NCBI RefSeq assembly: GCF_032452875.1
Contig: NC_083875.1
Span: forward strand, 80,746,178 to 80,810,177
DNA length: 64,000 nt
From: Bos javanicus
Lineage: Eukaryota; Chordata; Mammalia; Artiodactyla; Bovidae
Reading direction: 5' to 3'
The notes beneath the pieces are model-generated. The model was not told the DNA's origin. It made no database searches and saw only the letters and a program-made list of their open reading frames with translations. The translations under genes and the position numbers were made by a program. Shown one piece after another: positions 47,823-59,590 of the stretch. Positions within the stretch are counted from its first letter, which is position 1. Each line of letters opens with the position of its first letter.

Positions 47823-47944
47823 CGCGGGCAGCGGCGGCCGCCGGGCGAGGAGCGGAAAGGAGACGAGGCGCGGGGAGCGGCGGACGCAGAGCCGGCGGAA
47901 AAGTTTGCCCCAGTCCTGCCAACTTCTTGCATGAGTGTTTTCAT
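47750..47944 (-). CDS. Upstream ORF overlapping the GAS1 start codon
   Basis: An AUG at 47944 (with a second in-frame AUG at 47932) opens a 64-codon frame that passes through the GAS1 start codon in a different frame and ends 73 nt inside the GAS1 coding region. A minimal three-codon ORF (AUG at 47952, stop at 47943-47941) lies just before it and overlaps its AUG. Such overlapping uORFs usually lower main-ORF translation. The peptide has no recognisable domain; a regulatory rather than protein function is more likely. It depends on the transcript starting upstream of 47952. Confidence 0.4.
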   Translation of the reverse strand: MKTLMQEVGRTGANFSAGSASAAPRASSPFRSSPGGRRCPRWSQGCWAAAAGPAGEPCRAPGCV

Positions 47945-48475
47945 AAATCCATGCGCGACGCCGGCTGTTGCCCCACTGCTTGCAGAAGGTCGGCTCTCGC
48001 TTGGGCTGCGGGGTCTTCCTAGAAGTGCACGGCCGTGGAGAGCCCCTCCGGTCGGCCCCCGGCAGTGGCGGGAGGCGTTCACTGCCGCCCTCGGAGGTTG
48101 CTGGCCGCGGGGCCGCGGCGGGGCTGCGGGACCGCGCGGCGCCGCGGGTGCATTTTGCTTTGCCCCTGCAGATCCGTTGTGCGGCCGCGGCGGCTCCTTC
48201 CTCCCGGACTCAGTGCCGCGCCGCCGCCGCGGGTTCTCGCATCGCGCCGCTTCCTGGCTCGCGTCCGGGCGCTGCCCGCCTTCCCGCGGCCCGGCCGCCC
48301 GCGTCCCCTCCCCCTCCGCCCGCGGCGACCCCGGCCTCGGCTCCGGGGAGCTCTTTCCGGGCGGCACGGGGAAAACGGGAAACTCGGCGCGGCGGGAGAG
48401 CAGCGGCTCCCGGGCTTCCCTCGGCGGCGGCTTCTCGGGTGACAAGGAGCCCGGGGAGCGGATCCGCTGAGCCCG
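47823..48475 (-). other. GAS1: GAS1 5' UTR (predicted)
   Basis: Extends from the predicted start site (about 25-30 nt downstream of the TATA-like box) to the start codon. Very GC-rich, with upstream AUGs at 47952, 47944 and 47932. The 5' end is inferred from the promoter motif. Confidence 0.55.
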
Positions 48476-48500
48476 GCTGCAGACTCGCTCGCTGCGAGGC

Positions 48501-48510
48501 TTTAAATACA
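48501..48510 (-). promoter_or_regulatory. GAS1: TATA-like box of GAS1
   Basis: The minus strand reads TGTATTTAAA, an AT-only patch inside an otherwise GC-rich promoter, about 680 nt upstream of the start codon. It predicts transcription start near 48470-48476. Confidence 0.6.
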
Positions 48511-48560
48511 AAAGTGGGCCGGGAGCCCCCGCGTGGTGCCGCGGTGCCCCCTCATTATGC

Positions 48561-50361
48561 ATGCATGGAAAAGCAAACAAACAAAAACATTAGCAACGCT
48601 CCTCCGGCTCGCCGAGCCCCGGCCCCGCGCGCTCCAAGCCTGCCCGCTTTCTCCTTTCTCCACTCTCTTTCGCCCTTTGCTCGGCCCCCTTTCCCGGCTT
48701 TTCGAGATGCTATTGGTCCCGCCTGTTGTTGTTGAAACTTTTTTTTTTTTTTTACGAGCCGCTGGAGTGGGGTTGCGGAGTGGGGGAGGGCGGGGAGGGT
48801 GGTGGGCAGCTCACATTCAGGCATTCAGGGCTTGAAAGGAACGGCTTAAGGAGCCTGACAGAGGCCCGGGAGCTCCTCCTACTCTTAAGGAGGCTCGGAT
48901 GTGGAGCCCTTGCCCGCGCACGGAACCAGCGGGCCGGGCTCAGGGGCAGCTGTTTGCATCCGGCTTGGCCACGGTCCTTTTTGTTTGGTTCTTCTTTTTT
49001 TCCTTTCTTCTTCTTCTGTTTTATTTATTTGGTACTTTTATTAATTCTGCCTGGCCCTCATCTGTGCTCTCGACTGAATTCAAAATTCAGTTTGTTTTCC
49101 GAGTTGCCCATCTTTGCCGGATCATCACGGCGGGGAGGAGAGAACCCAGGGAATTTAATGTGGAACTCTGAAACTTAAAAAAAAAAAAAAACCCAGACAC
49201 ACACAAGAAAGAGGCAAATGCTTTAGCTAGGGGGATATCAATATTCACCACCCTTTTCAGCCCCCACTCAGCACCCTGGTTCCCATTTACCGATCTGGCA
49301 GGTATGGCCCTGGAGCCAGGCATTGTCATTTTCAAGACAGAAATCCAATAAGTCAAATTAAATTTTTTTTTTAAGAAGGAAAGTTTCTAACGGACGGTGA
49401 TGAAAAAAACAACACATTAAAAATATTTAGGGATGTTGCGCAGTACCTTCTGGCCGCAGTCAGAACACAAGAGGAAGGGGATAGCTTGGCATCCTCCAAG
49501 GTTTCTATTCAAGCGTATGTTTCAGTCTCCCTCGGTTTAAGGGAAACCGCCGCCTACAGCAGCCTCTGCGATCCAGGCGCGGGAGTTTGCAAACTACCTT
49601 AACTGCGGCGCAACGCAGCCTTCGACCACCAGAGGCACCGGGCGTCTGCAGCCTGTCAAAAACTGGCGCTTTTTTCCTCCCCTTTCCGTGGAGAGACTAT
49701 CAACTCCATCTGTCACAAAACTTCAGGCTAAATCTCTGGTGAAGCCGAGGCAGCCGGGGCTCCAGTACACACAGCGTTCGGCTGCCCGCCTCTCCCCAGG
49801 GTCCCGGTGAGTTGGAAATGGCAAAAGTTAGAATAGAGACACAGCGTCTGCAGACTTATCAGTCTGCAGAAAGCCTCCTGTTCCTGCGGAGCCTGCTGCA
49901 TTCCTCAGAGGCTCAGGGTCTGCATTAGGAAGCTGCATTTCAGCAATTCCCCAAAACAAAACGAAACCAAATAAACCTTAAAAAGCCAGGGTGAAGTAAG
50001 ACAGACCTCGTTGCTCTGACTTGAATAATGGAGAACGCACAAACAATAGCAATCTATATTTAAATATATTAAGTCTGCAACTGGATGGCCCATTGGAACA
50101 ACCACTTCCCAGATTCTAGGGCATTTTTTGTTGTTTTTATTTTGTTTTGGTTATTTGGAATTGTAATATCCGTCCTGCCGGGAGGGCTTGGACAAGTCAC
50201 ACTCCCTTGACTTGAACCTTTCACATGTAAGGTACAAGGCCAGATTGGACCCTTGAAGAAGTCTTTTCACGTTTAATGCGCTGTGACTTAAGGCTCATAA
50301 GAACAAGGTCGGCAGTCAGCTGCATTTTAAACTGATGTTTGGTTTGTTGAGTTCCTTTGGA
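48561..50361. promoter_or_regulatory. GAS1 upstream flank, possible divergent lncRNA start
   Basis: GC content falls gradually. There is a T run at 48736-48754 and a CpG-containing patch at 49540-49660 (aaccgccgcc, ctgcggcgcaacgc). In human, a non-coding transcript (GAS1RR) lies divergently next to GAS1; an equivalent would begin here on the plus strand. I see no conserved open frame, so the RNA is inferred from synteny only. Confidence 0.35.
48709..48724 (-). promoter_or_regulatory. Inverted CCAAT box beside a GC element
   Basis: The plus strand gctattggtcccgcct contains ATTGG (48712-48716), giving CCAAT on the GAS1 strand with an adjacent GGCGGGA. It lies about 200 bp upstream of the TATA-like box, a position that could serve NF-Y and a divergent promoter. 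Confidence 0.5.
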
Positions 50362-50560
50362 ATAGTGGGTCTCAAACCTTAGTGAGCTTGAGACTCGCCT
50401 GGTGGCCTAGTTTAAAGCCACACTGCTGGGTCCTCTCCTGGAGTTCCTTATGCAGTAGGACTGGGGTGGGGGTGGGGAGCAAGACTCTGCATGTCTAACA
50501 AATTCTCAGGGAAAGCTGCTGCTGCCTGTTGGGAACCAGCGTTTGAGAACACCCTTTCTA
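50362..50560 (+). repeat. MER5A-like hAT MITE
   Basis: tgggtctcaaaccttagtga…aagccacactgctgggtcct…atgcagtaggactggggtgg…tctgcatgtctaacaaattc…gaaccagcgtttgagaacac follows MER5A from end to end. Confidence 0.8.
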
Positions 50561-51085
50561 GAGGTCCACATGTTTTGTTGTTTTTTTGTAAAAGTAGCCC
50601 CCATCCTGGCCTTGATAGAGCTCAGTGGGATTTCAGAAAGGCAAAGAGCTTTGAGAACTTTGGGGGAATCACCTCAGCACCTCTGCCTCATGGCATTTCA
50701 GGCCAGCATGGCTTTCAGCAGCTGGAAAGACCAAACTTTTGAAAAGGAGGCTATGATGATGAGATAGAAGGAGGAATGAGCCCCCTCCCCCATCGGCCCC
50801 AGAGACTGAGTACCACCTTGCTTCACATCCAGGTTTTCATTGATAGCCACAGCCACCAGACCTCCAAGCCCTCTCTCATCACCCCCACACTAATCCCCAT
50901 ATCACTCTGTACATCCCTTAAGCTGACTTAAGCTTAAGTCATGATTCCCATTTTGAGCTTTTACCCCCACACCCCACCCCCTCAAATCCCACTTCAACTG
51001 GAGTCTCAATTTGTTCCTAGCAAAATCTTGCATATTCCCAAGCTGCTTTCTGAGCTGAGTCTCCACCTTCTTGCTCTAATTAAAA
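50561..51085. other. Unique intergenic DNA
   Basis: No gene or repeat recognised. Confidence 0.45.
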
Positions 51086-52215
51086 CCAGCTGGAACATAC
51101 AGAATAGGAGAAAATATTTGCAAACCCCATATCTGATAAAGGATTAATATGCAAAATATAACAGGAACTCATACCATTCAATAACAAAAAAATAAACAAT
51201 TTGATTAAAAAATGGAGAACTCGAATAGACATTTTTCTAAAGACGACATACAAATGGCCAACAAATACATGAAAAGATGCTCAATGTCACTAATGATTGG
51301 GGAAATGCAAATCATACCACAAAAGCTATCCCCTGACACTTGTTAGAATGGCTGTCCTCAAAAAGACAAGAGATAAAAAATGCTGGTGAGAATATAGAGG
51401 AGAGGGAACCCTCATGCACTGTTACTGGGAATATAAACTTGTGCAACCATTATGGAAACCAGAATGGAGGTTCCTCAAAAAATTAAAAATAGAACTGCCA
51501 TATGATCCAGCAATTGCACTTTGGAATACTTTATCCAAAGGAGATGAAATCACTATCTTGAAAAGATATCTGCACTCCCATAGTCATTCCAGCATTTTTC
51601 ACAGTAGCCAAGATAGAAAACTACCTAAGTGTACATCAGCAGGCTAAGAAAGGATCAATAAAATGTGGTTTTATATACATACATATAATGGAACATGATT
51701 TAGCCATAGGAAAAGAAAGAAAAAAGAAGGAAATCTTGTCATTTGCATCAACATGAATGTCCCTTGAGGGCATTATGCTGCGTGAAATAAGTCAGACAAA
51801 GAAAGATAAATATTATCTGATTTCACCTATATGTGGAGTCTTAACCAAGTTCATAGAAACAGAGTAGAATGATGGTCGACAGAGACTGAGGGTTGGGGGA
51901 AATGAGATGTTGGTCAAGGGGTACAAACTTAAAGTTATGAGATGAGGAAGTTCCAGGGATGTAATGTATAGCATGGTGCTGTAGTTAACACTACTGTGTT
52001 GTATACTTGAAAGTTGCTATGAGAGTAGAACTTTAATATTCTCACCTTAACAACAACAAAAAAATGGTAATTATGTGAGGTGAAGGATGTGTTAACCAAT
52101 CTTATTGTGGTATGCATTTCACAGTATACATGTTTATTAAATTGTCAAATTGTAAACTTTCAACTTATACAATGTTATACATTAATTATATCTCAACAAA
52201 GCTGGAAAAAAAATA
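51086..52215 (+). mobile_element. L1 ORF2 3' end and 3' UTR
   Basis: Clear L1 order: aggagaaaatatttgcaaac, atggccaacaaatacatgaa, tgctggtgagaatatagagg, gaactgccatatgatccagc, gcgtgaaataagtcagacaa, then a 3' UTR ending in an A-rich tail near 52215. 5'-truncated; coding frame broken. Confidence 0.9.
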
Positions 52216-52458
52216 CATCCCAGCTAGCCTTTTGAGGCAGCCTTCCTCAAAAACGTTCTTCATTTCTGGCTGATTTTTCTTCCATAACCCATTTCCCACC
52301 AGCCCTGGAAATGGAGTACATGGGCTGCTGTTCCTCCCTTGTTCCCATTTCCAAACTATTCTCTCCCCTTCTCCCTGGAAACCTTCATCTTCCTTGAGTG
52401 GCTGTCTGCTACTCCAATAGTCACCCACTGACTCTTCCTCCGTCAATAGTGTCTCTCT
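52216..52458. other. Unique intergenic DNA
   Basis: No gene seen. Confidence 0.4.
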
Positions 52459-52655
52459 GGCTTCCCTTGTGGCTCAGCTGGTAAAGAATCCACCTGCAAT
52501 GCGGGAGACCTGGGTTTGATCCCTGGGTTGGGAAGATCCCCTGGAGAAGGGAAAGGCTACCCGCTCCAGTATTCTGGCCTGGAGAATCCTATGGACTGTA
52601 TAGTCCATAGGGTCGCAAAGAGTTGGACACAACTGAGCAACTTTCACTTCACTCA
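52459..52655 (+). mobile_element. Bov-tA SINE
   Basis: ggcttcccttgtggctcagc head, B-box region gggtttgatccctggg, body ending gactgagcaactttcactt-type sequence. Confidence 0.9.
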
Positions 52656-52860
52656 CAGCGCCTCTCAACCAGGACTGCTCCTGGAAACCACAGAAGACAG
52701 AAAATGAGTAGAGTATCTCTTTCCTCCTCAAGTATGGTGTATAACCAGTACTGAAACTGAGGGTCATACAATAAACCTGTAACCTGGCTTCACTGACCAA
52801 GCTCGTTTTAATTTTTGCTACAGAAAACTTACATGTCTTCCAAGTATCACGTTCCATTCT

Positions 52861-53070
52861 AAGTCACTTGAGTCTTGTCCGACTCTGTGCGACCCTATGA
52901 ACTGCAGTCTGACAGTCTCTGTCCCTGGGATTCTCCAGGAAAGAATACTCGAGTGGGTTGCCATGCCTTTCTCCAGGTGATCTTCCCAACCCAGGAACTG
53001 AACCGGTGTCTCTTACATCTCTTGCGTTGGCAGTCGGGTTCTTTACCACTAGCACCACCTGGGAAGCCCC
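52861..53070 (-). mobile_element. Bov-tA SINE
   Basis: Minus strand from the tRNA-like head (ggggcttcccaggtggtgct near 53070) to the BovA end near 52862. The head carries a small insertion (gtaagagatg… region near 53010). Confidence 0.88.
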
Positions 53071-54269
53071 AGGTGTCATGTAGTCCAAACAATAAGATGT
53101 TTGCTCAAGCTGTTTTATAGGAACTTGGAGTCAGCTGTGTACAGTTAGAGCTGTAGCCAGCTAAGACCACCCAAGCATCAACTGAGCATGCTCGGTTGTC
53201 TGCCTTGTGACCTCTTGACATCAAAGAACCAAAAACTCTACCTAAGAACATACTAATGTGCCATTTTCTAAACACTTGTCTCATGAAGACACCTGTAGCT
53301 CAGATGTACCTGGGTGGAATGATGATTCCTCCCCCTTTTCTCACTTTCAACCCCCTTTCCCCATGCTCCCCACACCTCAGCTTTATCCCTTAAGTACCCT
53401 GAACCCTTCACCTTTGGAGAGGCACATGAGAAGTGTTCTTGGGTCTCCTCATTTGACTGCCTTGTGAATACACACTTTGCTATAAACCTTGGCATGTCAG
53501 CATTTGCCTTGCCGCATGTCAGGCAGATGAACCTGGTTCTGCAACGGTACCACCCTGGGCACAGAGAAGTTGGTCCATCACAGTGGATGCTGTGTCAGCC
53601 AGAGCTTGACCAGAGCAGGATTTGTGAGCAAGACAGACGGATTTATTATGGAGAGGGGAATTCCCACAAGGGTGATAGCTGGGCAGTGGGCGGTATGGTC
53701 TGTTGTTTCTGTATCTGGTGTTCAGCCTGAATTCACCAGAGTTGGCCAGATTGGTGGTTGGAAAGGAAAACTGGGACTTCAACTTGTGAGGAAAGCTGGA
53801 CCCAGTTGGGGTGAACTGGAACTAGCGTCTTCCTCATCACTTCCAGTCTTGGTACCTCAGGGGGTAACTTGTAGGGGAAGGTGGTGGCTTCAAACCTGGA
53901 GCTGATACACACTTTGTCCAGGACTCAGAGAAGCCGACGTAAGAGAGTGGTGGGAGCTTGGGAAGCTCAGGTCAGGTGCTGACCCATCCCAACTAAGGGG
54001 AGATTTAAATCAGCAAGGAAGGGTGCCAGCTGCCACAGAGTCTACAAAGAATGTGGTGCTGCTGCTTCATTTCCTTCTTTCAAATCTAGTGCAAAATTCC
54101 CCTCATGGCTGACACCAACAGGGAACCGTGTCGGGGGAGGAATTCTGGGAACATAGCTCCATCTCAGCTCAGCAGACATGGTATAAAACCATTCCTGGTG
54201 CATTTGGGCATTCAGGCTTAATTTCCTCAGGGGTGCATTTCCTCATGGTTTCAGCATCTTACTCACTGG
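53071..54269. other. Unassigned DNA with a possible old LTR
   Basis: The order tcctcatttgactgccttgt / gaatacacactttgctataa / accttggcatgtcagcattt near 53443-53503 resembles the poly-A end of an ERV LTR on the plus strand. No partner or gene was found. The element gaccaccca (53165-53173) matches the GLI core but is expected by chance about once per such window. Confidence 0.35.
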
Positions 54270-55000
54270 TTTCTCTCCAGTCTACTCTTCATGACAAACT
54301 TGACCTCTTGAGTTCCTTGACTTCTTCACATAAATGCAACAGCTCTGAACTGTATCCTAGGCCTAAGCATTACCATAACTGTGTCACCTTGAGAGTTTCC
54401 AGTTCCGAATCTGTAATTGGAATGTCATTTCACTGGCTACCAACTCCTGTCTTTCCAGTCTGGCTCAGTGTTGTCACTTCTCACCTGCTCAAAATGTTCT
54501 TTATAATTACTTCTGCTGCTTTCTTAATGCACTTTCTACTGTATCATGCCCATCCACTTGCAATAGGCTATACTTCATTCTATCTTAACAAAACAAACCC
54601 TTCCTAGACCACAACTCCCCACTCAGTAACTACCCCATTTCTATTAAAACTTCTTATAAAAGTTGCTTTTACTCACTTTCTCTGCTGTCTCCTCAATTCA
54701 CTATAATCAAGATTCATCACAGTATTTTTCTCATCAAGGATGACTGAAATCTTGCTCTATCCAACAATCACTTCTCAGTCCTCATTCTATCTGACATTTC
54801 AGTACCACATGACATGATGATAACCCTTCTCTTCAAAGTACTTTTTTGTTTGGCTTCTGAGACTCTGCATTCTCCTGTTTCCCATTGTACTGGCTGGGGG
54901 GCTCCTTCTCTCTCAAAACTCACTCCTTAGGTGATCTCATCCAGTGCCTAGATGCTGAGTTACATCCCTTGATTTGATCATTTCAATCCCAGTCTTCCTC
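54270..55000 (+). repeat. L2 ORF2 fragment
   Basis: ttctctgctgtctcctcaat, tcattctatctgacatttca, aagtacttttttgtttggct and ttaggtgatctcatccagtg follow the L2 internal sequence (…ctcatcctacttgacctctc…tctttggcttc…). Frame lost. Confidence 0.6.
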
Positions 55001-55139
55001 TGATTCCCATGTATATTTATTCACTTGGTTGCTTAATGAGCATCACAAACTTAGCTTGCTCCAGGAGCACTTCTGTTTTCCCATCCCCAAAACATGTTTG
55101 TTGCCTGGTCTTTCTGTGGCTTGTATTTTCCAAAATTCA

Positions 55140-55870
55140 TCTCCATCAATGTCCTCCATCCTTTTATGTCTGTGCTACTTATATCAAGAGGCAGAGTCTA
55201 ATTTCTTTTCCCTTAAATCTTGGGCAGACATTAATGACTTTGACCAATATAACGCAATATTGGTGACTGACATTTCTGGGACCATCCAATGAGGGCACAA
55301 AAAAACCCTGCAGCTTCTCCCTGGGCCTCTCAGAATGCTTGCTCTGGAGAAGCCAGTTACTGTGTGGGAAATCTGACTGCTTTCAGACCACCATGCTGTG
55401 AAGAAGGCCAGGCTTGCCATGTAGAGAAGATGTGTGGAGAGACAAAGAGATGGCTGGGGAGCTCCCAGCTTTTTCGCCATGTGAGTGAGAAGGTACAAGA
55501 TGTGTGAGTGAAAAGGCCATCTTGGATATCTAGCCCTGTGGAATCTTTAGATGACTCTAGCTACAGCTGCCATGTGATGGAAAGCATATAAGAGAAATCC
55601 CAGCCCAAGGTCATTACTAGGATAAGGGGAGGTGAAGCAGCCAGATACAAAATTTAAGGAAGTGTTCACTTTCATAGTGATGCTGCAGGGACTTTGAGAG
55701 AGTGACCTTTACATCCTGTACACTAGACACTTCATTCACCTCATCCTAGTTCTGATCTTGCCCCATGAATGGACCACGCAGCTTACCCTGGTCAACCCAA
55801 AGAACCATAATAAAAAACCCAAGATGTTGTTTCAAGCCAGTAAATATTGAGGTAGTTTGTTATTCACCAA
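55140..55870 (+). mobile_element. MLT1-type MaLR LTR
   Basis: Order: gcagagtctaatttcttttc, tgacatttctgggaccatcc, tgctctggagaagccagtta, ctgtgaagaaggccaggctt, agctacagctgccatgtgat, and an end with ttgtttcaagccagtaaata. Solo LTR layout. Confidence 0.75.
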
Positions 55871-56794
55871 TAGTTAATCATATATACACTTGCCATCATA
55901 CTCAATTGCTTGGGTCAAAGATTTTCCTGGATTCTTCCCTTTTCTTTACATCCCACATCCAATTGATGGCCCATCAAAGGCAGTCAATAAAATATTTGAT
56001 GGGTTTAATGTGTGAAAATCAAACTTATGGCTTGTCTTCTAAATTAGCCAACTTCAGAACTTCTAAACCATTTATACTATAGAAAAGAGAACAGAGAACC
56101 AGAGAAGTTAAAAGAATCAGTTCTGAAGTCTTGACATACAAAATAATATTCCCAGAGTGCTGTGTGGTTCAGTGTAAGAAAAAAAGGTTCAATGTTAAGC
56201 ATCACCTACCTGTTGGTGCTTAGCAATATGGCAGAGAGAAGGCCATGAGAAGCAGAACTCTGCCCTTTCAGGGACTTAGCAATATGTCATTGGGGAGTGT
56301 CTAGGATGCTTACCTCTTAGCTGAAGGCTTAAGTCATAGGTCCCCACTCACCTGTTTTAATTTATTTTTGTTTTTATAAGTAGAGAATGTGAATACTTGG
56401 TAGCAGACATCCAGTAGAAACCAACAACATCTACTCTAGAATTCTATATGCTACCTTACATCCTGAATGTCTACCCCTTTCTTCCTAAAAGTCTTCTCTG
56501 TCTCTCTCCATTGCTTTCTTAAAGAATGAATTCTTGGGAACAAAATAGGATGGGAATCTCATATGGATGGGAATCCCATTCATGCACAATAAAGTTGGAT
56601 TATTCCCACAGCTGAAGATGCGGGGCCTTTTCCAAAACTCCATCTTTCCTTCTAACCCCCTCAAAGACCGTCTTATTGATTTCATTTAAGAAAACGTCTC
56701 TCTCATCCAGCCTTTCTGTGTTCCCATTACCCTGGCTTCTTAGAAATTTTCACCATTGCTGACCACTAGGTGCTTCCTAACTCTTTCTCTAAAT
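55871..56794. other. Unique intergenic DNA
   Basis: No gene recognised. Confidence 0.45.
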
Positions 56795-57000
56795 CAGAGG
56801 TTCTTAACCAGGGAAGTGTCTCAGAATCACTTGGGAGGTTTCTTAAAAATACATATACCCATATAAGTTCCATTACACTTGAATTCTTCCCTAAGGGCCC
56901 AGGAGTGTGTATTTTGAGGAAAAAAATTACAAAGGTTTATTTCTGGTCAAATAACCCTGCAAGTGGTTCCCAGATGGGGGAATTTCATAGATCGGTTCAC
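56795..57000 (+). repeat. MER5A/B-like hAT MITE
   Basis: cagaggttcttaaccaggga…tctcagaatcacttgggagg…ggcccaggagtgtgtatttt…ccctgcaagtggttcccaga follows the MER5 order. Confidence 0.6.
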
Positions 57001-57415
57001 TTTTTAAAAAATTGGATTGTCTTTGAAAAAAAGATACCAACTTTTGAATTCTGTCAGATATTAACAAATAAAAAAATCCTTACTACCAACTTTTAACATT
57101 AGTGTTTTATTAAATAAAGACAACTTTGAAACCCCCAAAGCAGTGTGGGAATAACTTGAGAATGAAAGTGAAAGTGAAGTTGCTCAGTCGAATATTCTTG
57201 AGAATAGAAGCTTTTAAATTGAATGCATTTAGATTTTTTAAAAGCTTAATACATTGTTCTATATTTTCTTATTTTCCCAGAAAGTTTTGACACAAGGGAA
57301 ACTTCAGAAGTTTTTGCGAGTCAGCATTTTGGAATCACTACTCTAAAGTAATCTTCCATGCTGCTGCTAAGTCTGACCAGATCACTACTCCACTTAAAGA
57401 CTTCCAGTACTTCTT
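57001..57415. other. Unassigned DNA
   Basis: Contains a short BovA-like scrap (gaaagtgaaagtgaagttgc near 57163) and no gene. Confidence 0.4.
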
Positions 57416-57630
57416 TGGGCTTACCTGGTGGCTCAGGCAGTAAAGAATCTGCCTGCAATGTGGGAGATCTGGGTTTGATCCCTGGGTTGGGAAGGTCCCC
57501 TGGAAGAGGGCATGGCAACTCTTTCCAGTATGCTTGCCTGGAGAATCCCCATGAACAGAGGAGCCTGGTGGGCTACAGTCTGTGGGGTCACAGAGAGTTG
57601 GACATGGGCAACTAAACACAGAACACAACT
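57416..57630 (+). mobile_element. Bov-tA SINE
   Basis: tgggcttacctggtggctca head to gggcaactaaacacagaaca tail. Confidence 0.88.
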
Positions 57631-57993
57631 CTAGGAAAATGCCCAAGGTCATCACCATCACTACAGTTAGTAATAGTTTGGAGAAATATATTTGTGTATA
57701 TTTGTGCAAAAGATATAAAACATTTAGGAATAAATTTTATAAGGAAGACTTTGGATGCATGAGTAGTTATAAGATATTACAATGAGAATGAAAATAAGAC
57801 CTGAATATATAGATAAGGTATTCAAAAAATAAAATGCTAATTTTTCTAAATAATATATAAATTTAATGCAATCCCAGTTGAAATCTCAACAGGGTTTTTC
57901 TTAGAACTGGATGAAATTATATTAAAATTCATATAGGAAAGTTGATTACAAATACCTAAGAAAATTACAAAACTCAAATGAAAGGTATCATAA

Positions 57994-58430
57994 TGTTGCA
58001 GGAAGGGGGACCCCTTCCAGGGCCTGAAACTGGGATCTTGTCTAACACTTGGAAATGAATTGTCCGAGGAGACACATGTGCTGACAAAGCAAGAGATTTT
58101 ATTGGGAAAGGGCACCCAGGTGGAGAGCAGTAGGGTAAGGGAACCCAGGAGAACTGCTCTGCCACGTGGCTCACAGTCTCAGGTTTTATGATGATGGGAT
58201 TAGTTTCCAGGTTGTCTTTGGCCAATCAGTCTAATTCAGAGTATTTCCTGGTGGCACACGCATCGCTCAGCCAAGATGGATGCTAGCGAGAGGGATTCTG
58301 GGAAGTAGACAGACACAAGGTGTCTCCTTTTGACCTTTCCCGAACTCTTTGGGTTGGTGGTGGCTGATTAGTTCCGTATTCCTTAACAGGATCTCCTGTC
58401 ATAAAACAACTCATACAAATGGTTACTAAA
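57994..58430 (-). repeat. 3' LTR of the ERV, U3-truncated
   Basis: Begins on plus with tgttgcaggaagggggaccc and matches the right LTR until ggttactaaa, where the right copy continues for 47 more bases and this one enters internal sequence. Confidence 0.85.
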
Positions 58431-59571
58431 TTAATATCAGGTATTTAATACTGAATATTTACCAGTTTACATGAACCTGGAATTTATTGTTTAATTTAGA
58501 ATTATTTGATTTGTAAGCACTTATCTTTCTTTAAGCCAATTAAATAGAGCTCATTTACAAATTAATCTCAAAAAGATTATCCAGAGATAAAGACATACTG
58601 AGACATATTTAGACAGACACAACTGCAAGATCTAGTTTCATTTTCTAAGTTTAGTCATGAATTAGATATTATAATATAAATTTTACTAGTTTATAAAAAA
58701 CAGTTGGAATAAATAAAACTTTTAAAGGCTTTCCATTTTTCCTCAGTGTCAGGGGTTAGAGATGGTCTAGATAACTGTTCCTGAGAGCCCTGGTCTCAAG
58801 GCACAGAGAAAGAAAATCAAGTTCTAACAAAATGGTGGCAGGTCTAAACCAAATGGTGGCCAGACAAAGCAAAATGGCCATCAAAAATTACAACACAGAA
58901 CACAAAGTTAAAACATACACATATAAACCTGGCAGTCCTCACCAGACACTCCCTTAAATACAAGAATACAGTCTCTCAGAAAACCTCCTATAGAGACACA
59001 GAACTTCAGATCCAAGTACTAACATTTTAAGGAAACTATATCAGGTCTTCAAAGATTTTAAAGGGAGGAAAGGAAGCCAGGTTGAAAGAAGAAGGGGAAG
59101 GAGGAGGGAGAGGGGGGTCAAAGAGGTGGCCTTATAGACATCTCCTGCCACCTGCAGATACCCAGGCATTATGGGACTTTACCCTGGGCTCCAGAGAAGG
59201 GAGGACTGGAACTCAGCTCTACCAGAAATCAGACCAGAACAGAACCAGAATTCGAGTTCTCTGCCAAGAGGAGATCATCAGTCTCCAATCCTCAGCTCAG
59301 GCTGAGGCCCTTCGACCAGATTCCTGTGTCCAGGACCTGGGGGCTAGAAAATAGGGGGAGGATAGGAAGGGTTAAGGAGAGGAAAGAGGAGAGAAGGGGA
59401 GAGAAGTCAATAAAGTCTCTTGTTCCTTACTGGTCAGGGCACTCTGGCCAGTCGTCCGAGTCAGGAGACCAGGGACAAAAAGGTCCCAGTTGCAGCTGCT
59501 GAGTCTGGTCCATTGGCAGGCAAGCTGGCCCCTGAGTACCCCGAGTGGTCAGAATGTCAGTCTCAGCAAAG

Positions 59572-59590
59572 AGTCCCATCAGAGTCGCCA
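59572..59590 (-). other. Primer-binding site, tRNA-Arg-like
   Basis: Two bases after the LTR end, the minus strand reads TGGCGACTCTGATGGGACT. Recalled tRNA-Arg (UCU) complement is TGGCGACTCCGCCGGGACT, agreeing at 16 of 19 positions, including the invariant TGG. Confidence 0.6.

Larger units (their letters stand above)
46690..48560. other. CpG island of GAS1
   Basis: Dense CpG and GC content covers the whole coding region, the 5' UTR and the core promoter, dropping sharply on both sides. The GC bias opens long chance frames on both strands, including a 579-codon plus-strand frame antisense to GAS1. Confidence 0.92.

Noticed and set aside
46731..48470. 579-codon plus-strand open frame across the GAS1 CpG island
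   Set aside because: It is antisense to GAS1 and consists of Ala/Arg/Pro/Gly-rich low-complexity translation; stop codons are rare in such GC-rich DNA. GAS1 on the other strand has all its domain features.
47750..48580. 276-codon minus-strand frame starting at 48580
   Set aside because: Its first AUG lies upstream of the TATA-like box and so outside the predicted mRNA. Only the part from 47944 was kept, as a uORF.
48726..49178. 150-codon plus-strand frame upstream of GAS1
   Set aside because: Poly-Phe and low-complexity residues coded by T runs; no domain and no coding-like texture.
53165..53173. Exact GLI core gaccaccca
   Set aside because: A 9-base match on either strand is expected about once in a 64-kb window or every second window; the surroundings look repeat-derived.
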